From PoT sp049331405 (GTDB lineage Bacteria; Planctomycetota; Planctomycetia; Isosphaerales; Isosphaeraceae), in assembly GCF_049331405.1 (NCBI RefSeq), contig NZ_CP186275.1, positions 62,001-126,000 of the forward strand: a DNA stretch of 64,000 nt, read 5' to 3'. The translations under genes and the position numbers were made by a program. A model generated the notes under the pieces. The model did no database searches, had not been told where the DNA came from, and was given only the letters and a program-made list of their open reading frames with translations. Below are positions 8,083 through 16,904 of the stretch, in pieces. Position 1 is the stretch's first letter. The number at the start of each line of letters is the position of its first letter.

Positions 8083-9207
8083 ATGCATCGTTCACGTACG
8101 GGTGCGCCAGGGCGGCGCGGTTTCACGCTGATCGAACTCCTGGTCGTGATCGCGATCATCGCGGTCCTGATCGCCTTGCTCTTGCCGGCGGTGCAGGCGG
8201 CGCGCGAGGCCGCGCGCCGGGCCCAGTGCACGAACAACCTGAAGCAGCTCGGGCTGGCGGTCGCCAACTACGAGAGCAGCAACGGCTGCTACCCGATGGC
8301 CGCGTCGGGCCAGACGACCACGAAGGGGGGCGTCGGCCAGGGGATGAGCTGCTTCGGCGGGCTCCTCGCCTACATGGAGCAGGCCCCCCTCTACGCCGCG
8401 TATAACACGAGCTTCGACTATCGCAACGACCTCAACGCGACGGTCTCCGGCGCGGGCCTGAACACCCTCTGGTGCCCGAGCGATTCGGAGATCACCGGCG
8501 TCAACTACATCGAGCCGGCCGGCAAGGCGGGCAAGGGGAACCCCCAGACCTTCTACTTCACCAGCTACGCCGGATGCTACGGCATGTGGGCCAGCTTGAT
8601 CACCGGCTGCGACAACATCCCGGGCTGCGGCGGCTCGACCGCCCTCCAGCAGCAGAACGGCGCCATCGTCTCCAACGGCATCGCCGGGCGCTACCTCGGC
8701 GGCGCGGGCGTCACCCGCGGCATGGTGACGATCGCCTCGATCACCGACGGGACGAGCAACAGCATCGCCTTCGGCGAGCACGCCCACGGCCTGCTGAGCA
8801 AGACGGACGGCAACGCCTCGTTCTACAAGTGGAACTGGTGGATCTCGGGCAACTACGGCGACACGGCCTTCACCACCTTCTATCCCATCAACATCCAGAA
8901 GAAGGCCAAGGATTACGGCAACGCCGCCGCCGGCCAGCCGTACACCGAGGGCGGCGCCTTCCTGAACGCGGCCACGAGCTTCCACCCCGGCGGCTCGAAT
9001 TTCGCCTTCTGCGACGGCTCGGTCCGCTTCCTCAAGGACTCGATCTCGACCTGGGCCCTTGACAACACGGGCACCCCGCTCGGCGCCACCTGGAACTCGA
9101 CCAACGGCGTGTGGTCGGTCTCCGACCCGACCGTCTTCAAGCCGGGCGTCTACCAGGCCCTCAGCTCGATCAACGGCGGCGAAGTCATCAGCTCCGACTC
9201 GTATTGA
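8083..9207 (+). CDS. DUF1559 protein with type IV pilin-like N-terminus
   Basis: 374 residues. RRGFTLIELLVVIAIIAVL is a prepilin peptidase/N-methylation motif, followed by the conserved LLPAVQAAREAARRAQC and NNLKQLGLA. The C-terminus has FHPGGSNFAFCDGSVRFLK and ends in VISSDSY, both hallmarks of the DUF1559 family that is expanded in planctomycetes. It is probably a pseudopilin-like surface or secretion component; substrate and complex are unknown. The ATG at 8083 is the only start immediately before the pilin motif; longer open frame upstream overlaps the lipoprotein gene and is spurious. Confidence 0.95.
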   Translation: MHRSRTGAPGRRGFTLIELLVVIAIIAVLIALLLPAVQAAREAARRAQCTNNLKQLGLAVANYESSNGCYPMAASGQTTTKGGVGQGMSCFGGLLAYMEQAPLYAAYNTSFDYRNDLNATVSGAGLNTLWCPSDSEITGVNYIEPAGKAGKGNPQTFYFTSYAGCYGMWASLITGCDNIPGCGGSTALQQQNGAIVSNGIAGRYLGGAGVTRGMVTIASITDGTSNSIAFGEHAHGLLSKTDGNASFYKWNWWISGNYGDTAFTTFYPINIQKKAKDYGNAAAGQPYTEGGAFLNAATSFHPGGSNFAFCDGSVRFLKDSISTWALDNTGTPLGATWNSTNGVWSVSDPTVFKPGVYQALSSINGGEVISSDSY

Positions 9208-9410
9208 GCGTTGAGTTGTTGAACGCTTCCAGATCCCGGCGATGAGCGATGGCTTGTCGCGTCGGGGATCCGAGAACATCACGAGGCGGGAAGGGCAGGG
9301 CGCCCGACGATCGTGCCCCTGGTCTTCCCGCCTTCGTCATTTCGAACCTCTAAGGCTCGTTCGACGCCATCCCCGCCATGACCCATCGCCTCGCTCTGTA
9401 CGGGGCAGCT

Positions 9411-9450
9411 TCGTGGCAACAACCGGAGTCATGCCGCGACGAGGGGCCCG
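9411..9450 (+). repeat. Degenerate REP-like remnant
   Basis: GTGGCAACAACCGGAGTCAT followed by GCCGCGACGAGGGG recalls the repeat layout but neither stem is intact. Confidence 0.35.
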
Positions 9451-9494
9451 ATGCAACAAGCCCAGGCCTCTGGACGGTCTCCGGTCTTCCTCCG

Positions 9495-9540
9495 GGTGGC
9501 CGTGGTTGGGACAACCAGGGTCGCGCAGCGACAAGAGGGC
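9495..9540 (+). repeat. REP-like two-hairpin repeat, copy G
   Basis: First stem TGGTTG-GGA-CAACCA shows a closing-pair change from C-G to T-A with pairing kept. Second hairpin intact, followed by AAGAGGGC. Confidence 0.88.
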
Positions 9541-9687
9541 TTGAGCCTATTGCCCGGCCGAAATCAGGAGCCGTCCCCAATCCGCCCGGCCGATTCGCTG
9601 GCCATGGCATCCTGAGGAGGCCGGCGCCAGAATCCGCGCGAGTCGGGCCGCCGACCGTTTTGATTGCGTCGCTTCCTCATATCAAAG

Positions 9688-9732
9688 GGTAGCCCCGATT
9701 GGAACTATCGGGGTCGCGCAGCGACAAGAGGC
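9688..9732 (+). repeat. REP-like two-hairpin repeat, copy H
   Basis: GGTAGCC edge, first stem CGATTG-GAA-CTATCG (one mismatch), second hairpin intact. It forms a convergent pair with copy I. Confidence 0.85.
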
Positions 9733-9901
9733 CCACCAAAAAAGGCCCCCGCCGAACCCAGCGGCCCTCCGCGCATTTCTGGACAGTGCCTCGGCCCGCG
9801 ATTGAGCCGAGGCGATGCGGCACTCCTCGATCCCCGGGGCCGCGAGATGGTTAGGGCGATTGCAGCGGGCCTCCGGTCGAGGCCAAGCTCACCGCGACAA
9901 A

Positions 9902-9946
9902 CCTCTTGTCGCTGCGCGACCCTGGTTGTTCCAACCACGGCCACCC
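9902..9946 (-). repeat. REP-like two-hairpin repeat, copy I
   Basis: Minus-strand copy. Its first stem again carries the paired T-A closing change seen in copy G. The rest of 9208-10151 holds no recognisable gene. Confidence 0.88.
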
Positions 9947-10151
9947 AGAAACAGGAAGACACGGCAATCGGTTTTGCTCGTGGCGTCTCGCAATGGCCGA
10001 GGGGGTTGCAGATGGGGTTCCGCCGCGTCGACTAAAGGGAGGACCGCCGCGTTGGGTTGACGATCGCGGCGGTGGCTCTACATACATTTGCGGAGAGAAG
10101 AAAGCGTTTCGCGGCGTAATGGGGAGGGGTCAGGGCATATCGGCGACGGGG

Positions 10152-11504
10152 TCAGGGGGTGTTGGGGATGACACGGGCGGTCGGCGGCTCGGCGTAGTCG
10201 TGCCAGGCGGATTCGATGGCCCGGACGTCAGGAGGGCCGTCGTGGATGAGGAGTCGGTATCGGGATGTGTAGGGATGATCCTTCTTGAGGACGAAGCCCT
10301 CCTCGACCATCGGGGCGAAGCAGAAGTAGGGCATGTTGGGATGCAGGCGGACGGGCTGGGGGAAGCGGAAGTTGGCCGGGTTGTCGAGGACGGTGATGCC
10401 CCCCGTCTTGCCGTCGACGAGGCCGGAGAAGTCGACCCAGCGCGGGCGGGTGTGGTTGCCGTCGGCGCGCCCTTTGCCCTCGCTGGTGAGGAAGGTGCTG
10501 TGGCCGCTGCGGGAGGGATCCGGGGGCTCGACCCCCTTGGCCTTCGGGTCGGACCACTGCCGGCTCCCCCGAATGCCGAAGCCCCCATACAGATACTTGT
10601 TCAGGGTCAGGTCCGATCCGAGGACGTGGTGGACGGACTGGAAATCGACGATGAAGAATGGGGCGCCGATCCGATAGACACGCACCATCCAGTCCTCGCG
10701 GATGACCGCCTTCGGGCCGCCGGGGGCGGTGAGGTTCTCGTGGAGCAGCTCGGCGTCGAGCTCGCCGAAGACGGGGCCGCCGGAGAGGCGGCTCCGCTTG
10801 CCGGAGTTCTCCGTGCCTTGCGCGTGCGAGACGCGGCCGGCGCGCTTGAGCTGGTTCCAGAAGTCGACGGGGCGGCCCTCGAAGGTGCTGTTGACCCAGG
10901 CGAAGAAGATGCCGTGCTGGTGGGCGTGCTCGGGGGGGAAGTCGTCGGTGACGACCAGGCCCGAGGGGGTCCGCAAGGGGTGGATGAACCCGCTTCGGCG
11001 ATAGACGGGGTCGATGGGCGCGGGGGGCTCGGCCACCGCCGCGTGATAGGTCAAGACGGGGCGGCCATCGACCGCGAACGAGCCCGTTCCGTGACGGCCG
11101 AGGTCGTCCGCGATCGCCTCGGCGGGTTGGCCGTCGACCTTCGCGGAGACGCCTTCTGCCGCTTGGTCGGCATCGGCTTTCGATGAAGGCGTGAGCCGAT
11201 ATTTGCGCTTCGAGCCGGCCGCGAGCGGCCCGCGGACGATCCAGGTGATATGGCCCTCGCCATCACGCTGCACGGGGACCGGGGCTTTTGCGTCAAGATC
11301 CTCGAGTGTGAACGCCTCGGATTTTTTCAATGCGTCGGGCAGTCGGAGCCGGACGGGCGTCTCGCGACGCTCGAAGGCCCCGGCGTCGACCTCGACGACG
11401 ACGGCCGTCGCGGGGGCCTCGGCGGCGAGGGTCGGCCGCGCCGCGAAGGGGAGGAGGAGCCAGGCAACGCCGAGGCCCCGGAGGGCGGTTCGCTCGATCC
11501 ACAT
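10152..11504 (-). CDS. Exported DUF6807 (PmoA-like) family protein
   Basis: 450 residues with an N-terminal signal peptide ending near TLAAEAP. The body matches the DUF6807 family, misnamed PmoA in some databases: FPPEHAHQHGIFFAWV, ENLTAPGGPKAVIREDW and a C-terminal catalytic-looking HPNMPYFCFAPM segment. The family is common in planctomycete carbohydrate-related loci; the biochemical role is not established. ATG 11504 follows GGAGCG; the upstream ATG at 11546 would place non-signal residues before the hydrophobic core. It lies 129 bp downstream of rsmH on the same strand. Confidence 0.85.
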   Translation of the reverse strand: MWIERTALRGLGVAWLLLPFAARPTLAAEAPATAVVVEVDAGAFERRETPVRLRLPDALKKSEAFTLEDLDAKAPVPVQRDGEGHITWIVRGPLAAGSKRKYRLTPSSKADADQAAEGVSAKVDGQPAEAIADDLGRHGTGSFAVDGRPVLTYHAAVAEPPAPIDPVYRRSGFIHPLRTPSGLVVTDDFPPEHAHQHGIFFAWVNSTFEGRPVDFWNQLKRAGRVSHAQGTENSGKRSRLSGGPVFGELDAELLHENLTAPGGPKAVIREDWMVRVYRIGAPFFIVDFQSVHHVLGSDLTLNKYLYGGFGIRGSRQWSDPKAKGVEPPDPSRSGHSTFLTSEGKGRADGNHTRPRWVDFSGLVDGKTGGITVLDNPANFRFPQPVRLHPNMPYFCFAPMVEEGFVLKKDHPYTSRYRLLIHDGPPDVRAIESAWHDYAEPPTARVIPNTP

Positions 11505-11535
11505 GGGGCAACGCTCCGGCAGGCTGGGGATGCGA

Positions 11536-11590
11536 ATTCCAGGCATCCTATCAACCTACGCGTGTTGCCCCGGCAACTCAATGAGGCCGA
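11536..11590. repeat. 55-bp direct repeat, copy 1 (3' of rsmH)
   Basis: Matches 12733-12787 at about 42 of 55 positions, sharing CCAGGCATCCT, TACGCGT and AACTCAATGAG. The two copies bracket the rsmH gene. Confidence 0.7.
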
Positions 11591-11633
11591 TCGCGGGCGA
11601 GTCGTCGCCGCGGGGAGCCTCGTCTCCTCGGCC

Positions 11634-12689
11634 TCACGAGGACCGGACCGCGAACCTCAGCTTGGCCGAGGTCGACCGGGGATTCTCGCGCCTTTCCTCG
11701 GCGGAGGGGCGGATCACCTCGTCGGCGATCGAGGCGTAAAGGCCGTCGCGCAGGCCCTCCTTGAACGCCGTCTTCACGCGGCGGTCCTCGCCCGAGTGGA
11801 ACGTGAGGATGGCGACGCGGCCCCCCGGCTTCAGGGCCGCCGGCAGGGTCCGGAGGAACCCGGTCAGGACGCCGAACTCGTTGTTCACGGCGATCCGGAT
11901 CGCCTGGAAGACCCGGCGCACCGTGTCGTCGACGGTGGCGCCCGGGAGTCGCGGCCAGCGGGCGCTGGCCTGTCGGACGACCTCGGCGAGGGCCTGGGTC
12001 GTCGCGAGGGGTCCGCGTCGGTGGGCCCGATGGATCGCCTCCGCGAGCCCTCGGGCGTGCGGCTCGTCGGCGTTTTCTTCGAGGATCTGGGCCAGGCCCG
12101 GCTCGCCGAGTTCGGACAGCAGGGCGGAGGCGGGGCGGCCTCGGGTCGGGTCCATCCGCATGTCGAGCGGCCCGTCGACCTTGAAGGTGAAGCCCCGCGC
12201 AGGGTCGTCGATCTGCATGGAGGAGAGCCCCAGATCCGCGAGCAGCACGTCGGCTCCTTCGGGGGCCTCGTCGGCGAGGAACTGCGGCAGCGCCGCGAAA
12301 TTCGCGTGGCGCAGGGCGATCGACTCGTCGGGAAACCCGAGCGCGCGCAGCCTGGCCTCGGTCCTGGGCAGCTCGATCGGATCCGCGTCCAGGCCGAGGA
12401 GCCGCCCGCCCGGCCGGACCGCGGCGAGGAGTTCTCGGGCGTGGCCGCCGTATCCGAGCGTGCAGTCGACGGCGATATCCCCGGGCCTGGGCCCGAGCAC
12501 CCGGAGGATCTCCGCCACCAGGATCGGCCGATGCGTCCCCGCGGGGGTCTTGCCCCCCGAAATGACCTTCGCCACGTCGTCGGGGTAGCGCTCGGGCTGG
12601 AGCTCCTTGTACTTCTCGTGGAAATGGCGAGGGTTCTTGCCGTGATAACGTGCCCGTCGCTTCGGCTTATCGGGGGTGGGGTCGGTCAT
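11634..12689 (-). CDS. rsmH: 16S rRNA (cytosine-1402 N4) methyltransferase RsmH
   Basis: 351 residues. SAM-dependent methyltransferase fold with the RsmH markers THRPILVAEIL, DCTLGYGGHA, GLDADPIEL, LADLGLSSMQID, GFTFKVDGPLDMRMD and AILTFHSGEDRRVK. It methylates N4 of C1402 in the ribosomal P site. ATG 12689 was chosen because translation further upstream (to 12743) crosses a repeat copy. Unusually, it is not beside mraZ, ftsI or mur genes, where rsmH sits in most bacteria. Its upstream region carries the triple GGGACCAATTGGTCCC array. Confidence 0.95.
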   Translation of the reverse strand: MTDPTPDKPKRRARYHGKNPRHFHEKYKELQPERYPDDVAKVISGGKTPAGTHRPILVAEILRVLGPRPGDIAVDCTLGYGGHARELLAAVRPGGRLLGLDADPIELPRTEARLRALGFPDESIALRHANFAALPQFLADEAPEGADVLLADLGLSSMQIDDPARGFTFKVDGPLDMRMDPTRGRPASALLSELGEPGLAQILEENADEPHARGLAEAIHRAHRRGPLATTQALAEVVRQASARWPRLPGATVDDTVRRVFQAIRIAVNNEFGVLTGFLRTLPAALKPGGRVAILTFHSGEDRRVKTAFKEGLRDGLYASIADEVIRPSAEERRENPRSTSAKLRFAVRSS

Positions 12690-12732
12690 GTGACGGGCGA
12701 GATCCGGGTGAGGAGAGGAGTCGGGCCATCGA

Positions 12733-12787
12733 GATCCAGGCATCCTCTCATGTTACGCGTATCGCCCGGAGAACTCAATGAGCCCGC
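12733..12787. repeat. 55-bp direct repeat, copy 2 (5' of rsmH)
   Basis: Partner of 11536-11590 in the same orientation, 1197 bp apart. It lies 44 bp upstream of the rsmH ATG, so it could contain promoter elements. Confidence 0.7.
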
Positions 12788-12953
12788 CGCATCGGCCAGG
12801 TCGAGGGAGGGGCCTGGTTGGGTCGGCCCGTGTTCGCGGCGACGCGGGGCCCATCGAGCTCCGCGAGCGTTGCCAGTGGGATCGGCTCCTTGAAGAGGCC
12901 TCATTTTCTGCTGATGCTAGCGGTTCCTGCGCGAAGTCCGGCGTCGGCCAGGT

Positions 12954-12969
12954 GGGACCAATTGGTCCC
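12954..12969. repeat. 16-bp palindrome GGGACCAATTGGTCCC, copy 1
   Basis: Perfect palindrome, with complementarity extended by flanking CCAGGT and ACCTGG. First of three copies at 63-64 bp intervals upstream of rsmH. Confidence 0.85.
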
Positions 12970-13017
12970 CACCTGGCCGCTGCGCTGGTCACGATCCCGG
13001 AGCCATCGTCCAGAAGT

Positions 13018-13033
13018 GGGACCAATTGGTCCC
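13018..13033. repeat. 16-bp palindrome GGGACCAATTGGTCCC, copy 2
   Basis: Perfect core; with flanks it is a 22-bp perfect palindrome at 13015-13036 (AGT on one side, ACT on the other). Confidence 0.85.
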
Positions 13034-13080
13034 ACTCGGTCGTTGGGACACTCGCCTCGTCGCGGCGATCTTCCGGGAGT

Positions 13081-13096
13081 GGGACCAATTGGTCCC
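13081..13096. repeat. 16-bp palindrome GGGACCAATTGGTCCC, copy 3
   Basis: Perfect core, 63 bp after copy 2. No gene is recognisable in 12788-13395. Confidence 0.85.
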
Positions 13097-13395
13097 GCCC
13101 TGGCGAGGACCGATAGGGGCTCGTACGACGACGCATAGCGACGACATGCCGACCGCGTTTCGCCCTGCGTTTCCGCCTTTTGGGATCGCCGCGATTGGAA
13201 GAGTCGGGAGCGTTCCTGGGCGGCGGATGGGGCATCCTGAAAAAAGATCGTAGAATTCCGCCGGAATGGCCTTCGGCCGGTGTACTACCTTATGGCCGGT
13301 GGGATTTCGGGCTCGTTCGCCGATGGGACGGGTCGCGAGAATCTCGCTCGCCGATAGGTCGGGTCGACGTGACCCCGGTGCCCCCGCCGGGATCA

Positions 13396-14466
13396 TCACG
13401 CAAAAGGCGTTGCCGGCCCCTGCCGGCGCAGACAGCTCGGGGGTCGTCGGGCCTGGTGGATCAAGGACGGTCCAACCTCGTCCCGTCGTGGTGGCGATGG
13501 AGATGCACCGGCCCCGGCCGGTCTCCTCGCTGGCAACAATAACGAGCGAGCATCGGGAAGAAACACCCCTATATGTCGAAGTGGCAGGCCACGCCGCGGG
13601 TTCAATCCCCGCATCGACAACTCTTTCTTTCCTTTGCTTTTATTGGTTGGTGACTTCCTGAGTTTTCGTTTCCTTTCTTTCTGGGGATTGGGCGGGGCCG
13701 AGGACCCGAGGCCTCGCGCCGGGGCGAATCCCGAGCCCTCCGGGCGCAGAGAAAGCCCGGGATCGCTCGAAGTCGATCCGAAGGGGAGACGAGAGGAGGG
13801 GGCCGAAGGGGAAGGAAAGCCCCTCGGAGCCGCAGACGGGCCCGGCCGAAGCCTCCCTCGCCCGCAGAGGTCTTCCGGCTCGACTCTCGGGTCGAGCCCC
13901 TCGCTCGGCCCTCTCGGGGGCCGAGCCAGGAGGGGATGGCGAGGCTGTCCCAGGCGGTGTTGACGCCACATGAAAACTTGTCGGAGCATAACAGCAAGCG
14001 ACTTGTTCGGCTCGACAGACAGGAGCTCGTCGAGGAGTCCCTGGTCATTGTTGATGCGTAGGATGCGCCGCCGTTCCTCCGCGGAGAGGGTGCAGCCGTG
14101 GCGGAGGATGACCTCGGCGGCGTCGAGGTGCCCCGCACGAGCCGCGAGGTGCAGTGGTGTCAGGCCATTCGCGGTCGTCGCCCTCACGAGCCCCGGAGTC
14201 TGAGCCACGAGGGACTCGGCCTCCCGCTCGCGGGCCGGGTTGTCGCAGGCGAAGATATCGAGCGTGGCCCCGTGCTCAGGCAGGAGTTCGACGGCCCGGG
14301 CGTTGCGATGCCAGGCGGCGGTGTAGAGCGGCGGGACGCCCGACTCGCCCGGCCGATCGAACGATTCAGGCTCGCGTGCGATCGCCAGGCACAGGGCCTC
14401 GAGATCGTCATCGGCGAGGAGGTCGTGCAGACCGGGTCCGTTCGGGAGATGTCCCGAGGGGGTCAT
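13396..14466 (-). CDS. Ankyrin-repeat protein with non-conserved tail (probably decayed)
   Basis: 356 codons, but only about the first 170 residues look like a protein. These contain ankyrin helices such as GVPPLYTAAWHRNARAVELL and GLTPLHLAARAGHLDAAEVI. From about 13950 downwards the frame becomes Pro/Ser/Arg-rich low complexity and crosses T-rich tracts and a tRNA-like structure at 13574-13619, so the original stop has probably been lost. Ankyrin repeats mediate protein contacts; no partner is evident. ATG 14466 is preceded by GAAGAAG; the extension to 14589 is unsupported. Confidence 0.55.
   Translation of the reverse strand: MTPSGHLPNGPGLHDLLADDDLEALCLAIAREPESFDRPGESGVPPLYTAAWHRNARAVELLPEHGATLDIFACDNPAREREAESLVAQTPGLVRATTANGLTPLHLAARAGHLDAAEVILRHGCTLSAEERRRILRINNDQGLLDELLSVEPNKSLAVMLRQVFMWRQHRLGQPRHPLLARPPRGPSEGLDPRVEPEDLCGRGRLRPGPSAAPRGFPSPSAPSSRLPFGSTSSDPGLSLRPEGSGFAPARGLGSSAPPNPQKERKRKLRKSPTNKSKGKKELSMRGLNPRRGLPLRHIGVFLPDARSLLLPARRPAGAGASPSPPRRDEVGPSLIHQARRPPSCLRRQGPATPFA
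13574..13619 (+). other. tRNA-like mini-fold (acceptor, D-like and T arms only)
   Basis: TGTCGAA pairs with ATCGACA (6 of 7). Between them lie GTGG-CAGG-CCAC and a canonical T arm GCGGG-TTCAATC-CCCGC. The anticodon arm is missing. It resembles a tRNA with the anticodon arm deleted, or an eroded tRNA remnant. A chance match cannot be excluded. Confidence 0.35.
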
Positions 14467-14599
14467 GATGAACTTCTTCCGATCACGCCCGAGGTCCGCC
14501 GGGATCGAAGGCGGGACGCAATGACGTTGAGATGTGATCAAGCCGACGAAGAAAGCCGTCTCCCTGCCTGTCGGCGAGGGCGACGGCACCTCGCGACTT

Positions 14600-15265
14600 T
14601 CAACGACCTTTAAGGCGTCCGCGGCGGGGGCGGTTCCTGGGGCCGGGGCCAGTGCCGGGCTCGTCGTCGTCAGGCTTGACCTCGAAGGGGGCTCCGAGCA
14701 CGTCTTTCCAGAGCGATTTCTGCTCGGCGGAGAGGAGGCCGAAGATCTTGGCGGACGTCCGGGCGTCGATGTCCTTCCGGAGCTTGTCGACGTCGTTGGA
14801 GCCCTTGGTGATCCCCTCGCGGAACTCGGCTTCCCCCTTGTTGAAGAGGGCGACGACCTTCTCCTTCTGGGACTTGGTCAACTTGAGCTCGGCCTGGACC
14901 TGCGGGATTCGCATCGCCTTGAAGCCGATCTTCTGGAGCTCGATCTGCTTGAGCCGCTTGATTTGCTCCGGCTTGACGATCTTGTCGATCTGATCTCTGG
15001 ACCAGGAGACGACCTCTCCCATCAGCCGGTCCCGCTCCTGGGGCGAGGCGTCGGCGAACTTCTGCTCGGCCTTCTGCTGCCGCTGCTCGAGCTCCTTGAA
15101 GAAGGCGTCGAGCTTCTTGAGCTGGATCGGAGTGAACTCCAGCTCTTTCTGGACGGACTTGTTGCGGAAGATCGAGGGATCGCCCTGGGCCGAGGCCGTG
15201 CCGGCCAGTAGGACGAACGCCCCCATCGCCAACGCGAGGCGCCTGGCAAAACTCATCAACATCAT
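14600..15265 (-). CDS. Exported helical protein, 221 aa
   Basis: A signal peptide ends at TASAQG (about residue 27). The mature part is mostly charged amphipathic helix, with FTPIQLKKLDAFFKELEQ, LTKSQKEKVVALFNKGEAEF and LLSAEQKSLWKDVLG. These alternating LTxxQ-like helices resemble the periplasmic Spy/CpxP-like proteins frequent in planctomycetes, but no named family is assigned. The C-terminus is basic (RNRPRRGRLKGR). A chaperone-like or metal-stress role would be guesswork. Downstream in 13396-14466 is the ankyrin gene on the same strand. Confidence 0.8.
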   Translation of the reverse strand: MMLMSFARRLALAMGAFVLLAGTASAQGDPSIFRNKSVQKELEFTPIQLKKLDAFFKELEQRQQKAEQKFADASPQERDRLMGEVVSWSRDQIDKIVKPEQIKRLKQIELQKIGFKAMRIPQVQAELKLTKSQKEKVVALFNKGEAEFREGITKGSNDVDKLRKDIDARTSAKIFGLLSAEQKSLWKDVLGAPFEVKPDDDEPGTGPGPRNRPRRGRLKGR

Positions 15266-15682
15266 CGTCGAAGGATCCTCTCGAGGCGAAAGGCCATCAA
15301 AGCGATTGCGGTGGATTTCGTCGGATTAAGGGGGGGGACTCAATCTATCACGTATCTCGATCAATTCCAACCTTGGAAAAACGGCATGTTCAGCCTTTGA
15401 AACAACGAGGCCCTCGCGGAAAACGCCTCCGATCCCTGGCGGCCGAGTTGGTGAGCCTTCCCGCCGGAATCATACCTCTGCGTCGGCCTGCGAGCCCGGG
15501 CCGGTTGGCCCGCGGCTCTCCCCATTCACGGCCGCCTCGGATTTCCATGTCTCCCGGTCGAAGCTACCATGGGGACGACGCGGCGACGCCGGTTCTGTTC
15601 GTGAAGCGGTCGGTTCAAGGAGATCGCGTCGCAGTCTCGAGAAGAATCATTTTCGTCAATTGAAGATGATAGGATTTATAGA
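15266..15682. other. Intergenic region, no feature recognised
   Basis: About 417 bp between divergent genes. No protein-like open frame and no repeat copy was seen. The stretch just before 15683 is AT-rich (GATGATAGGATTTATAGAATG) and may hold the promoter of the next gene. Confidence 0.4.
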
Positions 15683-16786
15683 ATGAGTTTAAGGGACGTC
15701 AGGGAGGTGCTCGACGGGCTGATCGCCGAGGCGGGTGTGGATCTCGGCTCGATGACGCCGCGAGGGACCCTCGACCTGATCCTCCGCTGGTATGGCGATA
15801 TCGGCGGCGGGTGCCTGTTCGCGGCGTGGGGCAACGTTGCGCGCTACGGGGAGCAGGAGGAGTTGGGTTTCAAATTTACATGGATGGATTTCAGGTGCGA
15901 TCTCACTGCGGGCGGAGGACCGTCCGACTTTAGCTGGCTTTTCAAGTTCGGGTCGGGCGCGGCCGGCGACGTCGGCGGGCTCGGTGAGCGATGCTACGAA
16001 CTCGAAGGGATGGAGTCGTTTCGCTCGTCCGTTGAGGGAGCGGAGGTGTTTCGGGCCAGGGGGGATTCGGCGTCGGCCGAGGTCAGGCTCCTCTGGGATG
16101 ATATCCACCAGTCGCACGATGAGCTCTTCGACTGCTGGGGCGTGAGGGATCCCTCTCGCCCCGTCATGAGCATGACCGAGGACGAATGGCTCCGCTCCAA
16201 CGACGTGTCGCGGATGCTCCGCTGGTTCCGGCAGGAATGGCGTGGCGAGCCGGCCGACCTCGACAAACTCGTGCAGCGCTATCTCCTGGCCTGCTGCCGC
16301 CGCATCGAGAGGCTCCTGCCGATGGACGCGAGCCGACGGGCCCTCGACGTCGCCGAGCGTTACCTCGACGGCCGCGCGACCGATGAAGAGGCCTACACCG
16401 CCCGATATCAAGCCGAAGGGGCCGCGCTCTATCTCGACTCCGAATACGAGCATCAGCTTCCCGATGACCCTGATGAGCGGGAGCATCTTCTTCGCTATTA
16501 CGCCGAGCGCCGTGCCCACAAAGCTCGCCTGGCGCAGGAGTTCGCGGCCATCCCTCCGGGAGAGCTGGCCCGCCTCGTCCTGCCGACGCCCGAAGGCGAC
16601 CCCGCACCTCGGAATCTCCTGTACCATGCGGCCGACTTCGTGGAAGCGATGATGCTCTACCCGTACCAGAAGCGGAAAGAAAACATCGAAAAATATCGAC
16701 GCTTCCTCCCGGTTCCTTTGTTCCGGGAATTCGTCGGAAATCCCTTTCGTGTCGACACGAACTCGAGAATAGAAAAGAGCGTTTGA
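15683..16786 (+). CDS. Planctomycete-type hypothetical protein with ACCRRI motif
   Basis: 367 residues, soluble. Residues 165-230 carry the pattern MTEDEWLRSNDVSRML followed by YLLACCRRIERLLPMD and ALDVAERYLDGRATDEE, which recurs in many planctomycete proteins. The C-terminus FREFVGNPFR is also typical of that group. The N-terminal half is unrelated to anything recognised. Function is unknown; these proteins often form large paralogous sets in Gemmata and Isosphaera relatives. The start at 15683 follows AT-rich sequence without a strong Shine-Dalgarno. Confidence 0.8.
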   Translation: MSLRDVREVLDGLIAEAGVDLGSMTPRGTLDLILRWYGDIGGGCLFAAWGNVARYGEQEELGFKFTWMDFRCDLTAGGGPSDFSWLFKFGSGAAGDVGGLGERCYELEGMESFRSSVEGAEVFRARGDSASAEVRLLWDDIHQSHDELFDCWGVRDPSRPVMSMTEDEWLRSNDVSRMLRWFRQEWRGEPADLDKLVQRYLLACCRRIERLLPMDASRRALDVAERYLDGRATDEEAYTARYQAEGAALYLDSEYEHQLPDDPDEREHLLRYYAERRAHKARLAQEFAAIPPGELARLVLPTPEGDPAPRNLLYHAADFVEAMMLYPYQKRKENIEKYRRFLPVPLFREFVGNPFRVDTNSRIEKSV

Positions 16787-16904
16787 AAGAGTTACGTGGG
16801 TTTAAAATGAGATCGAGTTTTCCAGATGTCCGCGCCAGAGTGAGTAGAACGGCGGGGAGGATCGGAGAACGGCCTCTGGTGATGGCCGGGGCCAATTGCA
16901 GGGT

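Noticed and set aside
11250..12893. 547-codon plus-strand frame
   Set aside because: Antisense to rsmH and DUF6807, with no protein-like features.
12778..13235. Frames translating the palindrome array (GPIGP / GTNWSH peptides)
   Set aside because: The peptide repeats only reflect the 16-bp palindromes; no start context or domain.
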